Assembly: GCA_032622095.1 (NCBI GenBank)
Contig: CP136065.1
Location: 114,493,195-114,557,194, forward strand
Reading direction: 5' to 3'
DNA length: 64,000 nt
From: Siphonodentalium dalli
Taxonomy: Eukaryota; Mollusca; Scaphopoda; Gadilida; Siphonodentaliidae
Both the position numbers and the translations under genes were made by a program. Within the stretch, counting starts at the first letter, position 1. Every line of letters starts with the position of its first letter. Shown piece after piece: positions 24,920 through 38,510 of the stretch. The notes beneath the pieces are model-generated. The model ran no database searches. It saw nothing but the letters and a program-made list of their open reading frames with translations, and was not told the DNA's origin.

Positions 24920-25380
24920 AGGCAGTTATTGATCAAGTTCCAAGCTCCTGGTCGAGTCCTCGGTCCTACTAAACAACAAACACAAACGAACAGAAGTCCA
25001 AAAAGCAGAAAAGAAGGGTGAAATTGGGTTTGTGGGTGCGTGAATGTCTATATGTGGTATTATTTCCAACTTTGATGACTTATTTTATGAGTTATTAGCA
25101 TTATTTTAATACAAAGCTACTAAACAAGATACACAAATGTATTGGCCGTATAGCACTATATAAGGCGTTAATCAAGGTGTTAATTAACTACCACTTACTC
25201 TATACGGATTACTCTGACTCCTTGTTAATTATACATCTCTGAGTTGTTTTGACTTTTATTTCATTCACTATAAGACTTTGTTTAACTCCCCTCAGCCTTT
25301 ATCTGGGCTTGTGACCAGCAGACTTCATAGAAATCAGGCGGATTTAAAAAAAAATAATGTTCAGTTTAGTTTACAATCAG
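24920..25380. other. upstream region of CDKL5, no exon recognised
   Basis: This is where leader exons or a promoter could lie, but I see no clear core promoter element. AT-rich with no known repeat. Confidence 0.3.
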
Positions 25381-25385
25381 CTTAA

Positions 25386-25778
25386 AGGTAGTCAATCCGT
25401 AAAGAGGGTCCCCATCTCAACAGATTCCAACAACAACAATCCGATCAGAGGGTCCTATATTACTATTTCTTTGGCTTTGGGGGTAAAAAATATTTGATTC
25501 GAGTCAAGGAACCCATCAAACAAAGCTCAGAGTTATTAGATATTGATTTTTGAAATTTGTTATGTTCTCGAGATGAGTACTAATAACTGCCGTAATCTGC
25601 TCTGGATGTGTACTCCAAATCTATTCAAACAGACAAGGATGGATAACTCTAAAATCAAGTGGTAATTTTAACGCAATTTTGACTGAGTTCTGGGCCAGAT
25701 AGTATTCCCGATAATGAAAAATAATAGATTTCTAAAATCGATATCTAACAAATCTGAGTTTTATCGGATTGAGTACCT
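25386..25778 (-). mobile_element. TTAA-flanked MITE, copy A
   Basis: 393 bp with ends AGGTAGTCAATCCG and CGGATTGAGTACCT, flanked on both sides by TTAA (25382-25385, 25779-25782). The interior aligns in inverse orientation with copy B (47484-47966), including ATTCGAGTC, ATGTTCTCGAGATGAGTACT and GATGGATAACTCTAAAATCA. TTAA duplications are made by piggyBac- and Kolobok-type transposases; which one is not decidable here. No coding capacity. Confidence 0.85.
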
Positions 25779-26139
25779 TTAAAAATCCCAATATTTTAAG
25801 GAAATCTAATTCCATGAAGTGCCTATTCTTCATGCTTGGACCTCTATATCTGCACTGGGATCGTACAAGTTTTCAATACTAGAAAGCAAAATTCATCAAT
25901 TCAGAAATGTTGGATGAATAACAATTGTGAAAGTCTTAACAAAAATAATATATTTCAAAACAATTGGAAGGCAAAATACATTTACGTAATAAATCGCAAC
26001 AGCGACCTGAGCCCGTGCCTACTTAATTTTTTCAACAAATATAACTTTAAATCTGCCTGACTTCTACGAAGTCTTCTGGTCCCAAGCCCAGATTTGATGT
26101 ATACAGCCAATGTTATGTTAATAAACTTGACTGATGAAT

Positions 26140-26965
26140 GTAATATAGTCCAACTTTCCCCACTGCTGGCAACAGAGCTTTTGCTTCAAGTCCGGGAAGG
26201 AAGAATATGACACAAGACACGACCAATCCATGACGTTCCCCCAGACAATACATACCGGTATACTATTGTCACCCTGACATGCCATTTACCTTCCTTTTCC
26301 AAAAAAAGAGACATTTATCAAACATTTTCGGGGACCAGACGAACGATCTGGAAAGATTCGGGTTTGTTCGATCCAACTTCCGGTCAGTATCATGGGGCAA
26401 ATAATTTTTGTCAATGACAATGTAGCATGAAATTATTTAGATGTCTCATTAACGTGTACATTCAGTTTCTCATCTAATAACTTGGCTTATCTTTTTCAGT
26501 GGGATTCAACGTACTTTGAAAACCACAGTGATCTCTTGGACGTAAAAGAAACAGAAGTAGAACACAAACATGCCTATACCGGTATATACAAATTAAATTA
26601 AATAAGCTGTTTTCAATCGTCTTACTCCCTCAGGATGCGCCATCCAATTTCTCATCTAATAACATTATAAATACAGGGATTTTCCACCCTTTTTTGGGAA
26701 ATGGTCCTGGGTCTTTACCATTGGGAAAAAATTGCGTCATAGGCTCATCATAGCAGTTTACACTTGACCGATAAGGATTATAGTATGGAGAGCTGTCAGT
26801 GTGAAAATAGTGTAATCGAATACTTTGATGTATATTATATTTGCCAACAAAAAAAAAAACATCAAAACAATAATACATATGACAAACCAACAAAAATAAT
26901 ACATGTATCGATAATTTCAGAGTCACCACAGGCTCACTCATTTACATGTACCATCGCACTTGCAT
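26140..26965. repeat. inverted duplication, left arm
   Basis: The reverse complement of this arm aligns with 28012-29330. Shared landmarks include TCACCACAGGCTCACTCATT, GGTCCTGGGTCTTTACCATT, CAGTGATCTCTTGGACGT and TTCGGGTTTGTTCGATCC. The two arms flank the RecQ-like helicase relic at 27275-27922. This arm lacks the MITE found in the right arm, so it preserves the empty site near 26558. Confidence 0.8.
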
Positions 26966-27274
26966 TCGCAAACAGAGACAAAGGGAAGAAAGTGTTGATA
27001 TACATGTATGGGAGGTAGGAAAAAAAGATACAACAACTTTTTAATAAGTTCTGTTGTTAAAACTACATATAACTATACCAATAGCATATCAGCTATCATG
27101 ACAAATGGAAACTATATAAACATTTATGACATAGCATTTTAATAAATTTTTTAGCCATTTCATCTTCTAATTCTAAATATGGGTTAATTTGCTTCAAATC
27201 ATTCTTTCTCAAGCACTATAAATACGGTTTCTGGCATCTGTCTGGATTTGTGTGATGTCCTCTTGAGCGCAGGT

Positions 27275-27922
27275 ATGGATCCACCAGTTGAGGAATACCA
27301 TGCAGGTTTTCTGTTAAAAGGATCGGGGGACAATAGCAGAGGTAAAACAGTTAAAAAATTATTTCTTTACTTAGCGCCAACTGTGAACAAATTACTTTAG
27401 ACTATCGGAAGTCTCAGATCTATATAATCATAATGATAAAATATGCACCCTATATACCGGTAATTAGTAATTCATGTTTCATCATTCAATCATGCATGAC
27501 CACCATGCCTCAGGTAAAATCACGATTAAGCAAAACAGCTTGTTCTCAATTGCTTCGTCTTATATTAGTGTTTAAATACAAAAGTCATTCAAAACAATTG
27601 TGGCAACAAACATCACTTTAATATACATGTTAATTTATTCCATGTTCATTTCATAATTTCAGAGATGGGACTACTCGAGTTCTGGTCGTGACCATAGCGT
27701 TTGGAATGGTGATGGACATCCGTGACGTCGACCTTGTTGTCCACTTGGGTGCCCCAGGAAGAGCAATATTGAAATTAGCAGGAGGTAGGCCATGCAGGGC
27801 GTGATGGCAGAAAAAGCTCTGCAGTTGTATTGAGACACAGTGGTTGCCCTGACAAGATATATTTTCAGGAACACAGTGCTATCAAGCGGCAGTCCTCGAA
27901 CAATTTATGGTTGAGGGAATGA
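27275..27922 (+). pseudogene. RecQ-like DNA helicase fragment, two exons, frameshifted
   Basis: First block (27275-27341): MDPPVEEYHAGFLLKG, where YHAG is the conserved RecQ helicase-C signature; it ends at a GTAAAA donor. Second block (27665-27922), after TTTCAGAG: DGTTRVLVVTIAFGM (motif V), then VDLVVHLGAP, a one-base frameshift in the GGAGGTAGG region, and GHAGRDGRKSSAVVL (motif VI; the usual GRAGRDG has Arg changed to His). Joining G|AT between blocks keeps frame. The AFGMG(I/V)D motif is altered to AFGMVMD. Walker A and DEAH parts are absent. Non-functional relic; RecQ-like helicases are 3'-5' DNA unwinders, and such fragments often belong to repeat-amplified gene families in invertebrates. 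Confidence 0.75.
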
Positions 27923-28011
27923 GCCCTTTGATTGTTTCAGACACCAAGTATAACTTTCAGTGTAATATAGGTCTGTAATTATGCTCGCTGCAACTGCTGC
28001 AGTTTTTGTTC

Positions 28012-29330
28012 ACGCGAAAGCAAGTGCGATGGTAAATGAGTGAGCCTGTGGCGACTCTGAAATTATCAATATACCGGTACATATTATTTTTGTTGGTTTG
28101 TCATACATGTATGTATTATTGTTTTGATGTTTTTGTTTGTTTTGGCAAATATAATATACATCAAAGTATTTCATTACACTATTTTCACACTGATAACTCT
28201 CCATACTATAATCCCTCGGTCATAGACATTACTAAGTGTATAAAACCTCTGACGCAATTTTTTCCCAATGGTAAAGACCCAGGACCTACTCCCCAATAAA
28301 GGGTGGAAAATTCCCTGTATTTCTAATGTTATTAGATGAGAAACTGGAGGGCGCATCATGAGGGAGTACGACGATTGAAAACAGGTACCGTACGTATGTT
28401 TATTTTATTTAATTTGTATATACTAAGGCATGTTTCTGTTCTACTCTTGGGCTCCAAATAAACATGCATGCACGTTTATTATTTTCTTGGGAAATTTCCC
28501 CCCTGCACAGTGCTTATTTGGGTCTGCACGTTTATTAACTTTGAGGCTATGAAAATTTAAATCAGCACAAACTCAACATTTCAATATGATTCTGATACCA
28601 AAATGATGAGCTTATACATGTAACTTTATGCATGTACATATTCAAATATATGGCATACAAATGTTGAAAAAAAACACCACATGACACATACTATGTTGAT
28701 TCCTATACTTGACCTACATGTACTATAAAAATAATTTGTTTAACAACAGTTTGTTTTGCTCAGAGTTCCCCCTGCACTATTATTTTGGTCTTCACTTTTA
28801 TTAACTTTCAATGGAATTCCCCCCTACACTAATATTTGGGCCTGCACTTTTATTTGGAGCCCGAGAGTAATTCTGTATTTTTTACATCCAAGAGATCACT
28901 GTGGTTTTCATAGTATGTTGATTCCCCCTTGAAAAATAAGATAATAAATTTTTTTAGATGATAAACTGAACATACAAGTTTAATGAGACATCTACATGTA
29001 AATAGTTTCGCGCTACATTTCATTGACAGAAATGATTTGCACCACGATACTGAGTGCAGTGTGACTGGAAATCGGATCGAACACACCCGAATCTTTGCAG
29101 ATCGTTGGTCTGGTCCCCAAAATGCTTGTTCAAGTTGTTGTTAAATGACACCTTTTTTTTTTTTAAAGGAAGGTAAATGGGTTGTCAGATTAGTATATAT
29201 GAATTGTCCCGGGAACATCACGGTTTGGTCATGTCGTGTCATATTTTTCCTTTCCGAACTTGAAGCAAAAGCTCCCATTACAGGTCTATAGACTATAGTG
29301 GAAATTTCCTGTACTTGGCTGCACATATTC
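28012..29330. repeat. inverted duplication, right arm (with MITE insertion)
   Basis: Mirror of 26140-26965. It is about 424 bp longer because of the MITE at 28444-28867; both sides of the insertion align with a continuous sequence in the left arm. The arm ends near 29330. Confidence 0.8.
28444..28867. mobile_element. MITE, family 'CTCT', copy 3, with empty site preserved
   Basis: Ends CTCTTGGGCTCCAAATAAA and its mirror; TA on both sides (28442-28443, 28868-28869). The interior has CCTGCACTATTATTTT and related blocks. The homologous position in the other arm (around 26558, TA within TTCTACTTCTG in reverse complement) has a single TA and no element, which confirms both the boundaries and the TA duplication. 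Confidence 0.88.
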
Positions 29331-29430
29331 GACTACTTTGTATTAATTTTTTTTTTATAATACTAATAACTAAAAAAATAAGTCATCAAAGCTGGAAATA
29401 ACACCAGTCACACTGACCACATAGTGACAT

Positions 29431-32400
29431 GGGCTCTTTCACGTTAAAGGTTGACTAGAAGTGGCCAAGTAGGGTGAAAAAAAAGTGTTTTTCAAATTAC
29501 TTTTTATTCATTAATTCATGTTAGGAACATCATACTGGATCATGAACTAAAGTTTCAGAGCAGGAGCAAGTGTATTTTGATTTCTCAGGCTTGGTCTATG
29601 CAGGATTTCCTCAAAATTGAAAATTCTGAATAACTAATTTCTAATGTCTGAATTTTAATTATTATGCATCTGTTTCTGGAACGATATCACATGACATTGA
29701 GCATTGAACAATCAGAGAAAATATATGTGAAAATTACTTGAAAATTCTTTGAATTTTCATATTTTTAAAATTTATATGTAAATTATGAACTTTAATATTC
29801 ATATTCCCTATTCTCCCTATTCTCGGAGAGGACACACTTTTTTAACATTTGTTCACTGTAGATATCAGAGTCTTGTAACTCAATAATAGAAAGATTGCCG
29901 ATTTTCATTGTCTTGTTATATATTTTAGACAACTTGAATAGATCTGTCAAACTGAAAAATGAGAAAATAAACATATTAAGACTTTTGGAAACACGACTCG
30001 ACAAATGATTGGGGCAAAATCTGTTGTCCCATAACCGTTTTTATTTGTACCCATACCATAGTATGGTATACGTAATGTTGACGTTCAGATTGACCACTAA
30101 TCGCCCATCCGTCTCTATCCGTAGGTAGACATTTTACGCATGGTGCGATAACTCAAACATTTTCTAACCAATCGGAACCAAATTTTGTACGAGTTTCTCA
30201 TCCCAAAATGCAGGATGAGTTTGAAAATGGGTTTGATCCGATTGTTAAATAGAGGTATGGGCCTTTTTCGACTTAGAATTCGCACATGCTGCGATGACAC
30301 AATCATGTTTTTATCTGATTAGAACCAAATCTGGTATTTTGGTTTGTGATTTCGCAGCCCAAAATACAGATCATTGCAAGTTCGAATATGGGTTTGATCC
30401 AATTTTTTTTCAGGAGTTATGGTCCTTTTTCGACTTACAATTATTCAGATGTGAGGTTTACTGATTAATACAAGCTTTACTGTATAAGAGACAAGAGACA
30501 CCTGCAGACAAGGCAAATTTTTTAAATAGAGTTATTTTTAGCTGTCATATGTTAGCCCTATTATAATCTGTAACTCATTGGCATTCATAAATGAATGGAC
30601 TCTCCCATTTCATTCTAAAAGTAAAAATTGGAATAGTCCATTGTCCATTTGTATGGATGTTTTCAGAATATGAGCAGACAGAGCGAACCCACATTTAATG
30701 TAGTAGTGCACTATCTAAAATTCAAAATTATTTGCAGTCTCACTGGGCCGATTTCCATAATACATGGTATGCAGACATAGTTTATAATTTGTTCATAGGG
30801 TCATGGTTGAGTGGATTTTAGGGGACAATAATGGGTGAGAAGATTAATATTGATTGAGAGCTATGGGGTTGTCATGGATTTCATGTTGAGAACAGAAATC
30901 AATGCTTTCCTATGTATGAAACAAATTTATTGAGGGCTATAGAGCATTTGGAAAAGGGGCTATCTTCAGTGTATCGTGTCAGGGGCTTCATCAGTCCTAG
31001 TCAGGAGGCATTAAAAGAGTCAGATAACACTAAATAAAATAAGAACTTAAAAAAAATGTTCTCCAGTCCAAAAAGGCAGATAAACAGCGCATTGTTAATT
31101 AATACTTGGTGTGGATTATTGCTATGAACCATAATTTCCTATTTGTTCATCCTGTCATGGTTGATTGAAATTTAGGGGCCATGGAGCGCTTAGAAGATTA
31201 ACATTGATTATTAGTTATTTTAGCGTCCAAGCTACTTGTAAAACATTGTAATGTGTGAAATCATTCTATTCGGGGTTATTAACTGTTTTCACATGTATAC
31301 GGGTCAAAATGTAAAAAGTGACAATTTTCACGTAACACCCCTAATCATTGGTAGAAAATTAAAACAGTGCTTAGCTGTGGTTATATTTCTATTTTTATTG
31401 ATAGCTGAGGTTACATTGAGATTTTAAAATGCACGCGTTTTATTATAATCATTATATTATTCTTGCTCCAGCCTTCCAAACATTGCAATACCTGTAAAAA
31501 TGCCATGTAACAGATGGGATTTCCAAACTTTGAGTATGATTTCTTTAAAAACTACCAAATGTAATTGATATAATTTTCTCTAAAAAGTATACATAAAACT
31601 AGATAATTATTCTGAATGTGTAATTATATCCAGTATGTAAAAGGTGTTTCTGAATTTAAGCTGTTTCTGCGTGTAACACTTTTTATGTCATTCCTGTTAC
31701 CATATAACAAAAACTGCAGTTAGCAGTTATGAGGATGCGGACATAGATGGCTATTTGAGCCTAAGTGATAGGACATGTGATGGCAATGTATGTGAAAGTA
31801 AACATGTATGCATTTAAGAAGCTGTTTTTCGATGCTGAAGCGATTAAGTTGTTACTTTTAGGGAGTATGTTAATTCAGTGTCATTCCTGTTACCATGATA
31901 TAGCAAGAAAATATAATTAAATCAGTATCCGCTTTATTTTTTTAGTTTACTTTACAAAAGTTCTTTAAAACTAAAATAAAATGGATTTATCTCTCTGGTT
32001 ATTTCAAACTGAAAAATCTCATCAAAAATAAAAATGTCATTCCTGTTGCTGTCATCCCTGTTACTTGAACCAATAAAAAGTAACAGATATGACTAATAGT
32101 AACAGGAATGACAAACATATATCAGTTGATAGGATTTCTAAAATAAGAACAGCAAACATTATCAAACCTGTATTTTCTGTTGTGGTGTGTACACAATTTA
32201 CGTTGTCAGGTAGGATATCTGTGTTGGGTTGCAATCTTGGGATTGGGTGTTGCCCGAGTTTTCGTACCTACATTATATCTTGCAGGTGGGTTAATATGGG
32301 GTAGGGAAGGGTGGCATTGCGAACGGACCTTGTGATATTGATGCAAGTTCATTCAACATTAATTTTCATAACTTCCGAACATTTAGCTGGACAAGTGGGC

Positions 32401-34672
32401 TACTAGTACTTAGTATATTTGTCTAAGGTTGGATGGATAGCCAAAGTTAAATATTTTCAAGGAACGGTTTGGGTGCTGTGCACATTACTTGGACCGAATA
32501 AGTGGGTACATTGGTTGGGTTAAATGGATAGGACACAAAATCTTGCTTGCACCTATCACCACTACATGTAGCATATTGTCATTGGAAACAAAATTTTCGC
32601 CATCAATCTTCATCAGCATATTTGTTATTTATGGTGTAATGGAATTAATTCTGCTATTCTTGCTGTAGTGTAATGCTAGCTGCTTAGAATATATTAAACA
32701 TACATATACTGAATCTAGAGTGTCATTACTGTTACCATTGTGTCATTCATGTTACCGGCAAGTCATTCCAGTTACCATGTACATATAGTTTTGCAAAAAA
32801 TATCTACAAAAATAGTTCAAAAACAATACTGATCATGTTGTTTAGTCTGGACACAGCAAACATTCTAACATATCATTAATAAATGAGGTATCATTTTTTT
32901 AGAATCTACAGGAGGAAGCAAGCAATATTTTTGGGGGTTTTACATGGAATGAGCATTAGAATGATGTAAAAGTTATTTATATGTTGGGATATTCCATTGT
33001 ATGCTTTATATTATGTTTGGGTAATTTTGTTTATGCAGTGGTCATAATATGGGCTTCAATAGTATGTATTTGATAGTTAACTGGATCTATTTTTGTTAGT
33101 AACAGGAATGACAAGCAGAAAAGCACCAAAGAGAAACAATGCATTGCTATGGCAACGGGATCTTGAATCCAGCTCTGCTGAGACACGTAGGATGTCCCCT
33201 GTGGACTCACCTTCCATATTAAATGAATAAACACTCTCCCTATGAATGTTCTAAATTTCACAAAATGGAACCCCAAAATGTGCACTTTTGAGATTTTGAC
33301 CCGTATATGAACTGTGGTAATCTGTATTGAGTGTATCGAGGGTCATTGGGGCAGAATCCTCATCATGTTATGACTGTACAAATATATGGATAATATTTTT
33401 GTATAGTCTAAACTATTTTATTGAGATCTATACAGACCACCAGGGTATGAACTGTGTTCATTTATCTCAGGTTACGGGTCCTATGGTATTCCAATGGTAT
33501 TATATGTGCACACACATGGAGTATTCCTTTAATATTGTAAGTAAGTGCAGATACTCTGCAATCTGTTAAAAAATGTGTCCTCTCCGATAATTCAAGACAA
33601 TTATATTTAACTATTGAGAAACACATATTTACGAACAACACTTCCATCAAACCACTTTTAATCACTGACATGATTATTAATAATCAAGAAATTCTTCAGA
33701 TTGACAATTTACTCAGGCAATTTCAGTTGAGCAGACATGAATTGCCTCAATGGAAATAAATGAAATAACACATTAGTAGCTCAAATTGGACACGGCATGT
33801 TGCATAAACTGTATTTTAATATAGTATATTATTACTACACCCTGTTCTCATTAACAGAATGGTTATAGTTTAATATAAACCAATGTCTTCCAGAAAATCT
33901 CTGAGTTCTATGCTTGAATTCTCGGAGAGGACATTTTTTTAACATTTAATGAGCTGCTGTACCAAATTGGGATGGTTCAGCCCACCAATTAAAGTTTATA
34001 CACCCTCAATACCAATGACAGTTTACCCACAATACAAAATGATTTTCTCATTTCATTAATATTTGCAGTTGACAACGATTCTCGGAGAGGACAGATTTTA
34101 ACGGAATTTCTGTGCACATATTTTGGAGAAGTGAATATAATTTAAATAGACTAATACACAGAAAACAAATTTTAGCATTAATCTTCTATATCATGAAATG
34201 TCCAACTGAACTATATTCCTGATCCATGGTTATTGTAAATTGTGTTTATGAAAAGGTTTATTTTAGATTCACATGCTATAAATCATTTAACGGAATATCT
34301 CAATAATCTTCAAATTCAAATATAATCAAACTGAATGCACGAAATCACTCAAAATATTCACCACAAGATCAACCAGACATAAGCTAAAGGCTAAATGAGG
34401 ACATTTTTGGCAAACCCATAAATTAAAATAAATATAAGGAAAACAAAATCATCACAGCAATGATTGGCCACTCAAAATATGCCAAAATTGGTACCCATCG
34501 CCCTATAATTTTGTTATTTTTTCCAATGTAGTAGTGAAATTTTGTCTGCAGGTTGGGCTGTGCGTCAGTGCTATAGAAATATTATTAAGACACTCCTAAC
34601 ACAATGAAAAATTCATAATTTTCCGTCCTATCCAAAAGATTCATTTTGTCAACCTTTAACGTGAAAGAGCCC
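29431..34672 (+). mobile_element. unit L: TIR element with 25-bp ends
   Basis: Bounded by inverted 25-bp ends beginning GGGCTCTTTCACGTTAAAGG. The flanks ACAT and ACGT are compatible with a 4-bp duplication with one change. Almost the whole unit, minus an insertion at about 31296-33311, aligns in inverse orientation with unit R (37222-45379). It has four copies of TTCTCGGAGAGGACA-like sequence (29819, 33576 inverted, 33918, 34078). I see no transposase; short frames carry no motif. Superfamily unassigned. Confidence 0.8.
31296..33311. mobile_element. 2-kb insertion in unit L with ATACGGGTCAAAAT ends
   Basis: Starts near ATACGGGTCAAAAT and ends near ATTTTGACCCGTATATG, an inverted pair. Unit R has continuous sequence here (around 39120), so this is an insertion. 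It contains nine copies of a 16-bp motif close to TGTCATTCCTGTTACC in both orientations (31686, 31879, 32035, 32053, 32098, 32721, 32741, 32761, 33100). No coding capacity recognised. Confidence 0.75.
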
Positions 34673-35030
34673 ACGTATACACATAGAATGGACCCACTTG
34701 CACCCACAAGCACCCTTCTATTCCGATTTTGGGTTGTGTTCATTTATTTTTGTTGTTTAGTATGATCCCCCCCCCCCAGTCCTGCATGCAATACCTGTGC
34801 TCTCAGAAATCGGAGTCAGCTACCCATTAGATTAGATTTTATTTTGATAGTTCAGGTTATAAATACATGTGTACATGAATACATATTATGGGTATGTTTA
34901 CAAGTTGAATCAATGTAATACACAACAGTATATATGTACATATTATAATTATAATAGTTAATATTAAATATAAATATGTTATATGTTGGGTTCTGAAGAG
35001 ACAGTTAGAGTTCAGACTGTGTAAATAATT

Positions 35031-37207
35031 GATATATGGGTGAATATTTGAAAAGTGTACAATTTGATGTTATGACCATTGGTCCTATAATTACAGAAGT
35101 GTGTGCAACAGGAGAAAACCAAATAATAATTTTTTCTAGGTACCATGATAATTAGGATGATATTCAGGCAAAAAAACTGAACCAAAGTCTGAGCTGTTGG
35201 ATTTTTACAGAGCCAACATGAGTCCATGTCATCAATTTCTGAATGTTACTTTTCTACATTGAACAGAATAGACTATATTTTTTCCCCGAAGAGATCAGAT
35301 AAATCTCACATATTCAATCCTATTTGAGTCCATGAAACTTGAACAAAACGACTATAACTGGAAGATGGACTTTCTTCATTCAAACTTGAAAATATAGATC
35401 TCATTGCTCCTGTTATCAATTTCTATGTCACTCCTGTTACCAAGAGTATAACAAGGAATTATATGAGTGTGTACAGTAGCTTTTTCGAGAAACCTGCCAC
35501 CAGAGGGAAGGTCACCAAATAGGTAATCCAAACAAAAGTCAAAATAGCGGTGGTTTGAAATCTTTTATGCATACCGGAGCACATTAATGAACAAATGAGG
35601 CAAGTAGGTTAATTGTAAGTCACTCCTGTTACTGCAATATCATTTCTTTCATCATGTTCGATGTTTCAGAAATATGTTTTTCATATTCTAGAATGAGTCT
35701 TTTATGCAAATCATAAGTGTTTAGTTTTCAAATCCAGATACATTTTTAGAAATTTGTCATTAACTGCCATATCTGTCACTCCTGTTACTTTTTTGGTAAC
35801 AGGAGTGACAGTAACAGGTGCAATAGATATGTGCAATGCACATTTATTGCCAACAACCCTTTGATTAGGCAGTTCTTGTCAATGAAGATGACCACAAGTC
35901 AGTAGTCATCACTTTTCATCACAAGAAGGAAATTCAATATAATCCATTTGAAAAAAAATGAAGTAATAAATATATGTTTTATATTTGTTGTTTGATATCA
36001 TGCAACTCCCCCACCTCCATTAAGGCAATGGTCAACTTCATTAAATTTGCCACATATAAAATACCAGAAATTTATAGCACAGTTCTGTTCAAAATAAAGA
36101 CCATAAATTGAAGTCTTGTGTTATACAGCTTCTAACTATGTCTTAATTAAATAAAAAAAGTCACATGTGACCTACTAGTATTGAAGAGTCAAATGGATAT
36201 GAATGATTTGGTATTCCGGTTTGATTTTATACTATATTTCCAACAAGAGTCACATCAGAGATGCAGGGACTAGTCTTGGTGGCTACAGCAAAATCTTTTG
36301 ATATTTATTCCAAGTTATCCCACACCAACAAGCAAAACAGTTGCATACCTTTTCTTAACTCTCAATATAAACCACAGACAGATCAATTTATACAGGGTGA
36401 ATTGTGAAAACCCAAACCTATTCTTTATCTGAATCAGCCTATGAGTTGTATCCATCTGTTGATGCCCTCCAGTCGAGTGCCAGCCAGAGTGTTGACCTGG
36501 CCAAACATAGTTAGAGTTTTTACTGAAGATGATCACATACAAAATCAAGATTCTTGAGTGATATAACATTATTGTGTACCAAAATTCACCGTATATGGCA
36601 ACATTGTGAAAACCAGGAGGGTCATTCCTGTTACCAAAATGTCACTCCTGTTACCAATGTCACTCCTGTTACCAGTGCATATCTATATTTTATTAAAAAA
36701 AAAACTCATCCAAAGAAAACAGTTATTATTATATTGGGATTGGTACAAAGTGCCGTTACTTATGCAAATTTGATAAACTTGGAACTCTTAAGTTCATGGC
36801 CTACAGAGTAATCAGTTTTGTACTTTTATGCAATAAATGTGTGAGTTGACCCATGCTTATAGAGATTTTAAACATATTCACTATGATGAGCTTATTCAAG
36901 CTCAATTATTTCCAAGAAGTAACAAAAGGTAATAACCATAAATATATTTTAGTCGTATGAAATGACTGCTATTGGTGTAAGCTGATTGTTGTTTGTTAGT
37001 AACAGGAGTGACATATTTTACTACTTTGCTTGATTAAGTCATGTTGCCATGGCAATAGGAATAAAATTCCAGCATGCCGAACCAAACCCTAATTCATGGT
37101 GAGTCGTCAGGTTCGACATGGAAATGTTTTTTTGTGTGAATTCGAACTTTGAATTTCGCATAATGCAATCTTCCAAATTGTACAGTTTTCAAATATTCAC
37201 CCATATA
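35031..37207. mobile_element. central element between the two units, with motif-rich interior
   Basis: Inverted ends TATATGGGTGAATATTTGAA (35034 onwards; mirror near 37190), continuing into GTGTACAATTTG. The interior has eight copies of TGTCACTCCTGTTACC in both orientations (35426, 35620, 35773, 35797, 36620, 36639, 36658, 36998). A fragment of this element sits at 24430-24562. Ends and motif resemble those of the insertion at 31296-33311, so the two appear to be related subfamilies. No transposase seen. Confidence 0.7.
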
Positions 37208-38510
37208 CCGTAAGAGGATATGGGCTCTTTCACGTTAAAGGTTGACAAAATGAATTTTTCGGATAGGCGGGAAAATGATGCATTTGTCATTGTGTTAGGA
37301 GTGTCATAATAATATTTCTGTAGTGCTGACACCCAGCCCAACCTGCAGGCAAAATTTCACTGCTACATTTGAAAAATTAACAAAATTATAGGGTGATGGG
37401 TTAATTATATTCAATTCTCCAAAATATGTGCACAGAAATTTTGGCATATTTTGAGTGGCCAACCATTGCTGTGATGATATTGTTTTCCTTATATTTATTT
37501 GTAGTTATGGGTTTGCCAAAAATGTCCTCATTTAACCTTTAGCTTATGTCTGGTTGATCGTGTGGTGAAATTTTTAGGGATTTCGTGCATTCAGTTTGAT
37601 GATATTTGAATTTAAAGGTTATTGAGAAATTCCGTTAAATGATTTACAGAATGTGAATCTAAAATAAAGCATTTCATTAACGCAATTCACAATAGCCATG
37701 GATCGGGAATATAGTTCAGTTGGACATTTCATGGTATAGAAGATAAATGTTAAAAATCTTTTTCTGTGTATTATCCTATTTAAATTATATTCAATTCTCC
37801 AAAATATGTGCACAGAAATTCCGTTAAAATCTGTCCTCTCCGAGAATCTTTGTCAACTGCTAATACTAATGAAATGAGAAAATCATTTTGTATTGTGGGT
37901 AAACTGTCACTAGTATTGAGGGTGTATAAACTTTAATTGGTGGGCTGAACCATCCTGATTTCGTACAGCAGCTCATTAAATGTTAAAAAAAATGTCCTCT
38001 CCGAGAATTCAAGCATAGAACCCAGAGATTTTCTGGAAGACATTGGTTTATATTAAACTATAACCATTCTGTTCATGAAAATGGGGTTTACTTATAATAT
38101 ACTATATTAATATACAGTCTATGCAACATACTGTGTCCAATTTGAGCTACTAATGTGTTATTTCATTCATTTCCTTTGAGGCAATTCATGTCTGCTCAAC
38201 TGCAATAGTCTGAATAAATTGTCATTCTGGAGAATTTCTTGATTATTTATAATCATGTCAGTGATTACATGTGGTTTGATGGAAGTGTTGTTCATAAAAC
38301 ATGTGTTTCTCAATAGTTAAATATAAATGTCTTGAATTATCGGAGAGGACATATTTTTTAACAGATTACAGAGTATCTGTACTTACTTGCAATATTAAAG
38401 GAATCATCCATGTGTTATTTATGTTAATTTTCTCAGAGAAAACGACAACAAGACTAAGACATACAAAACTGAAATTAAAATTGTCTTCTCAAAGTATACT
38501 ATAAGTTGTT

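Noticed and set aside
26630-28299. Similar frames of 103 (minus) and 87 (plus) codons, suggesting a conserved protein
   Set aside because: The similarity comes from the inverted duplication of the DNA; differences include indels and show no protein-level constraint.
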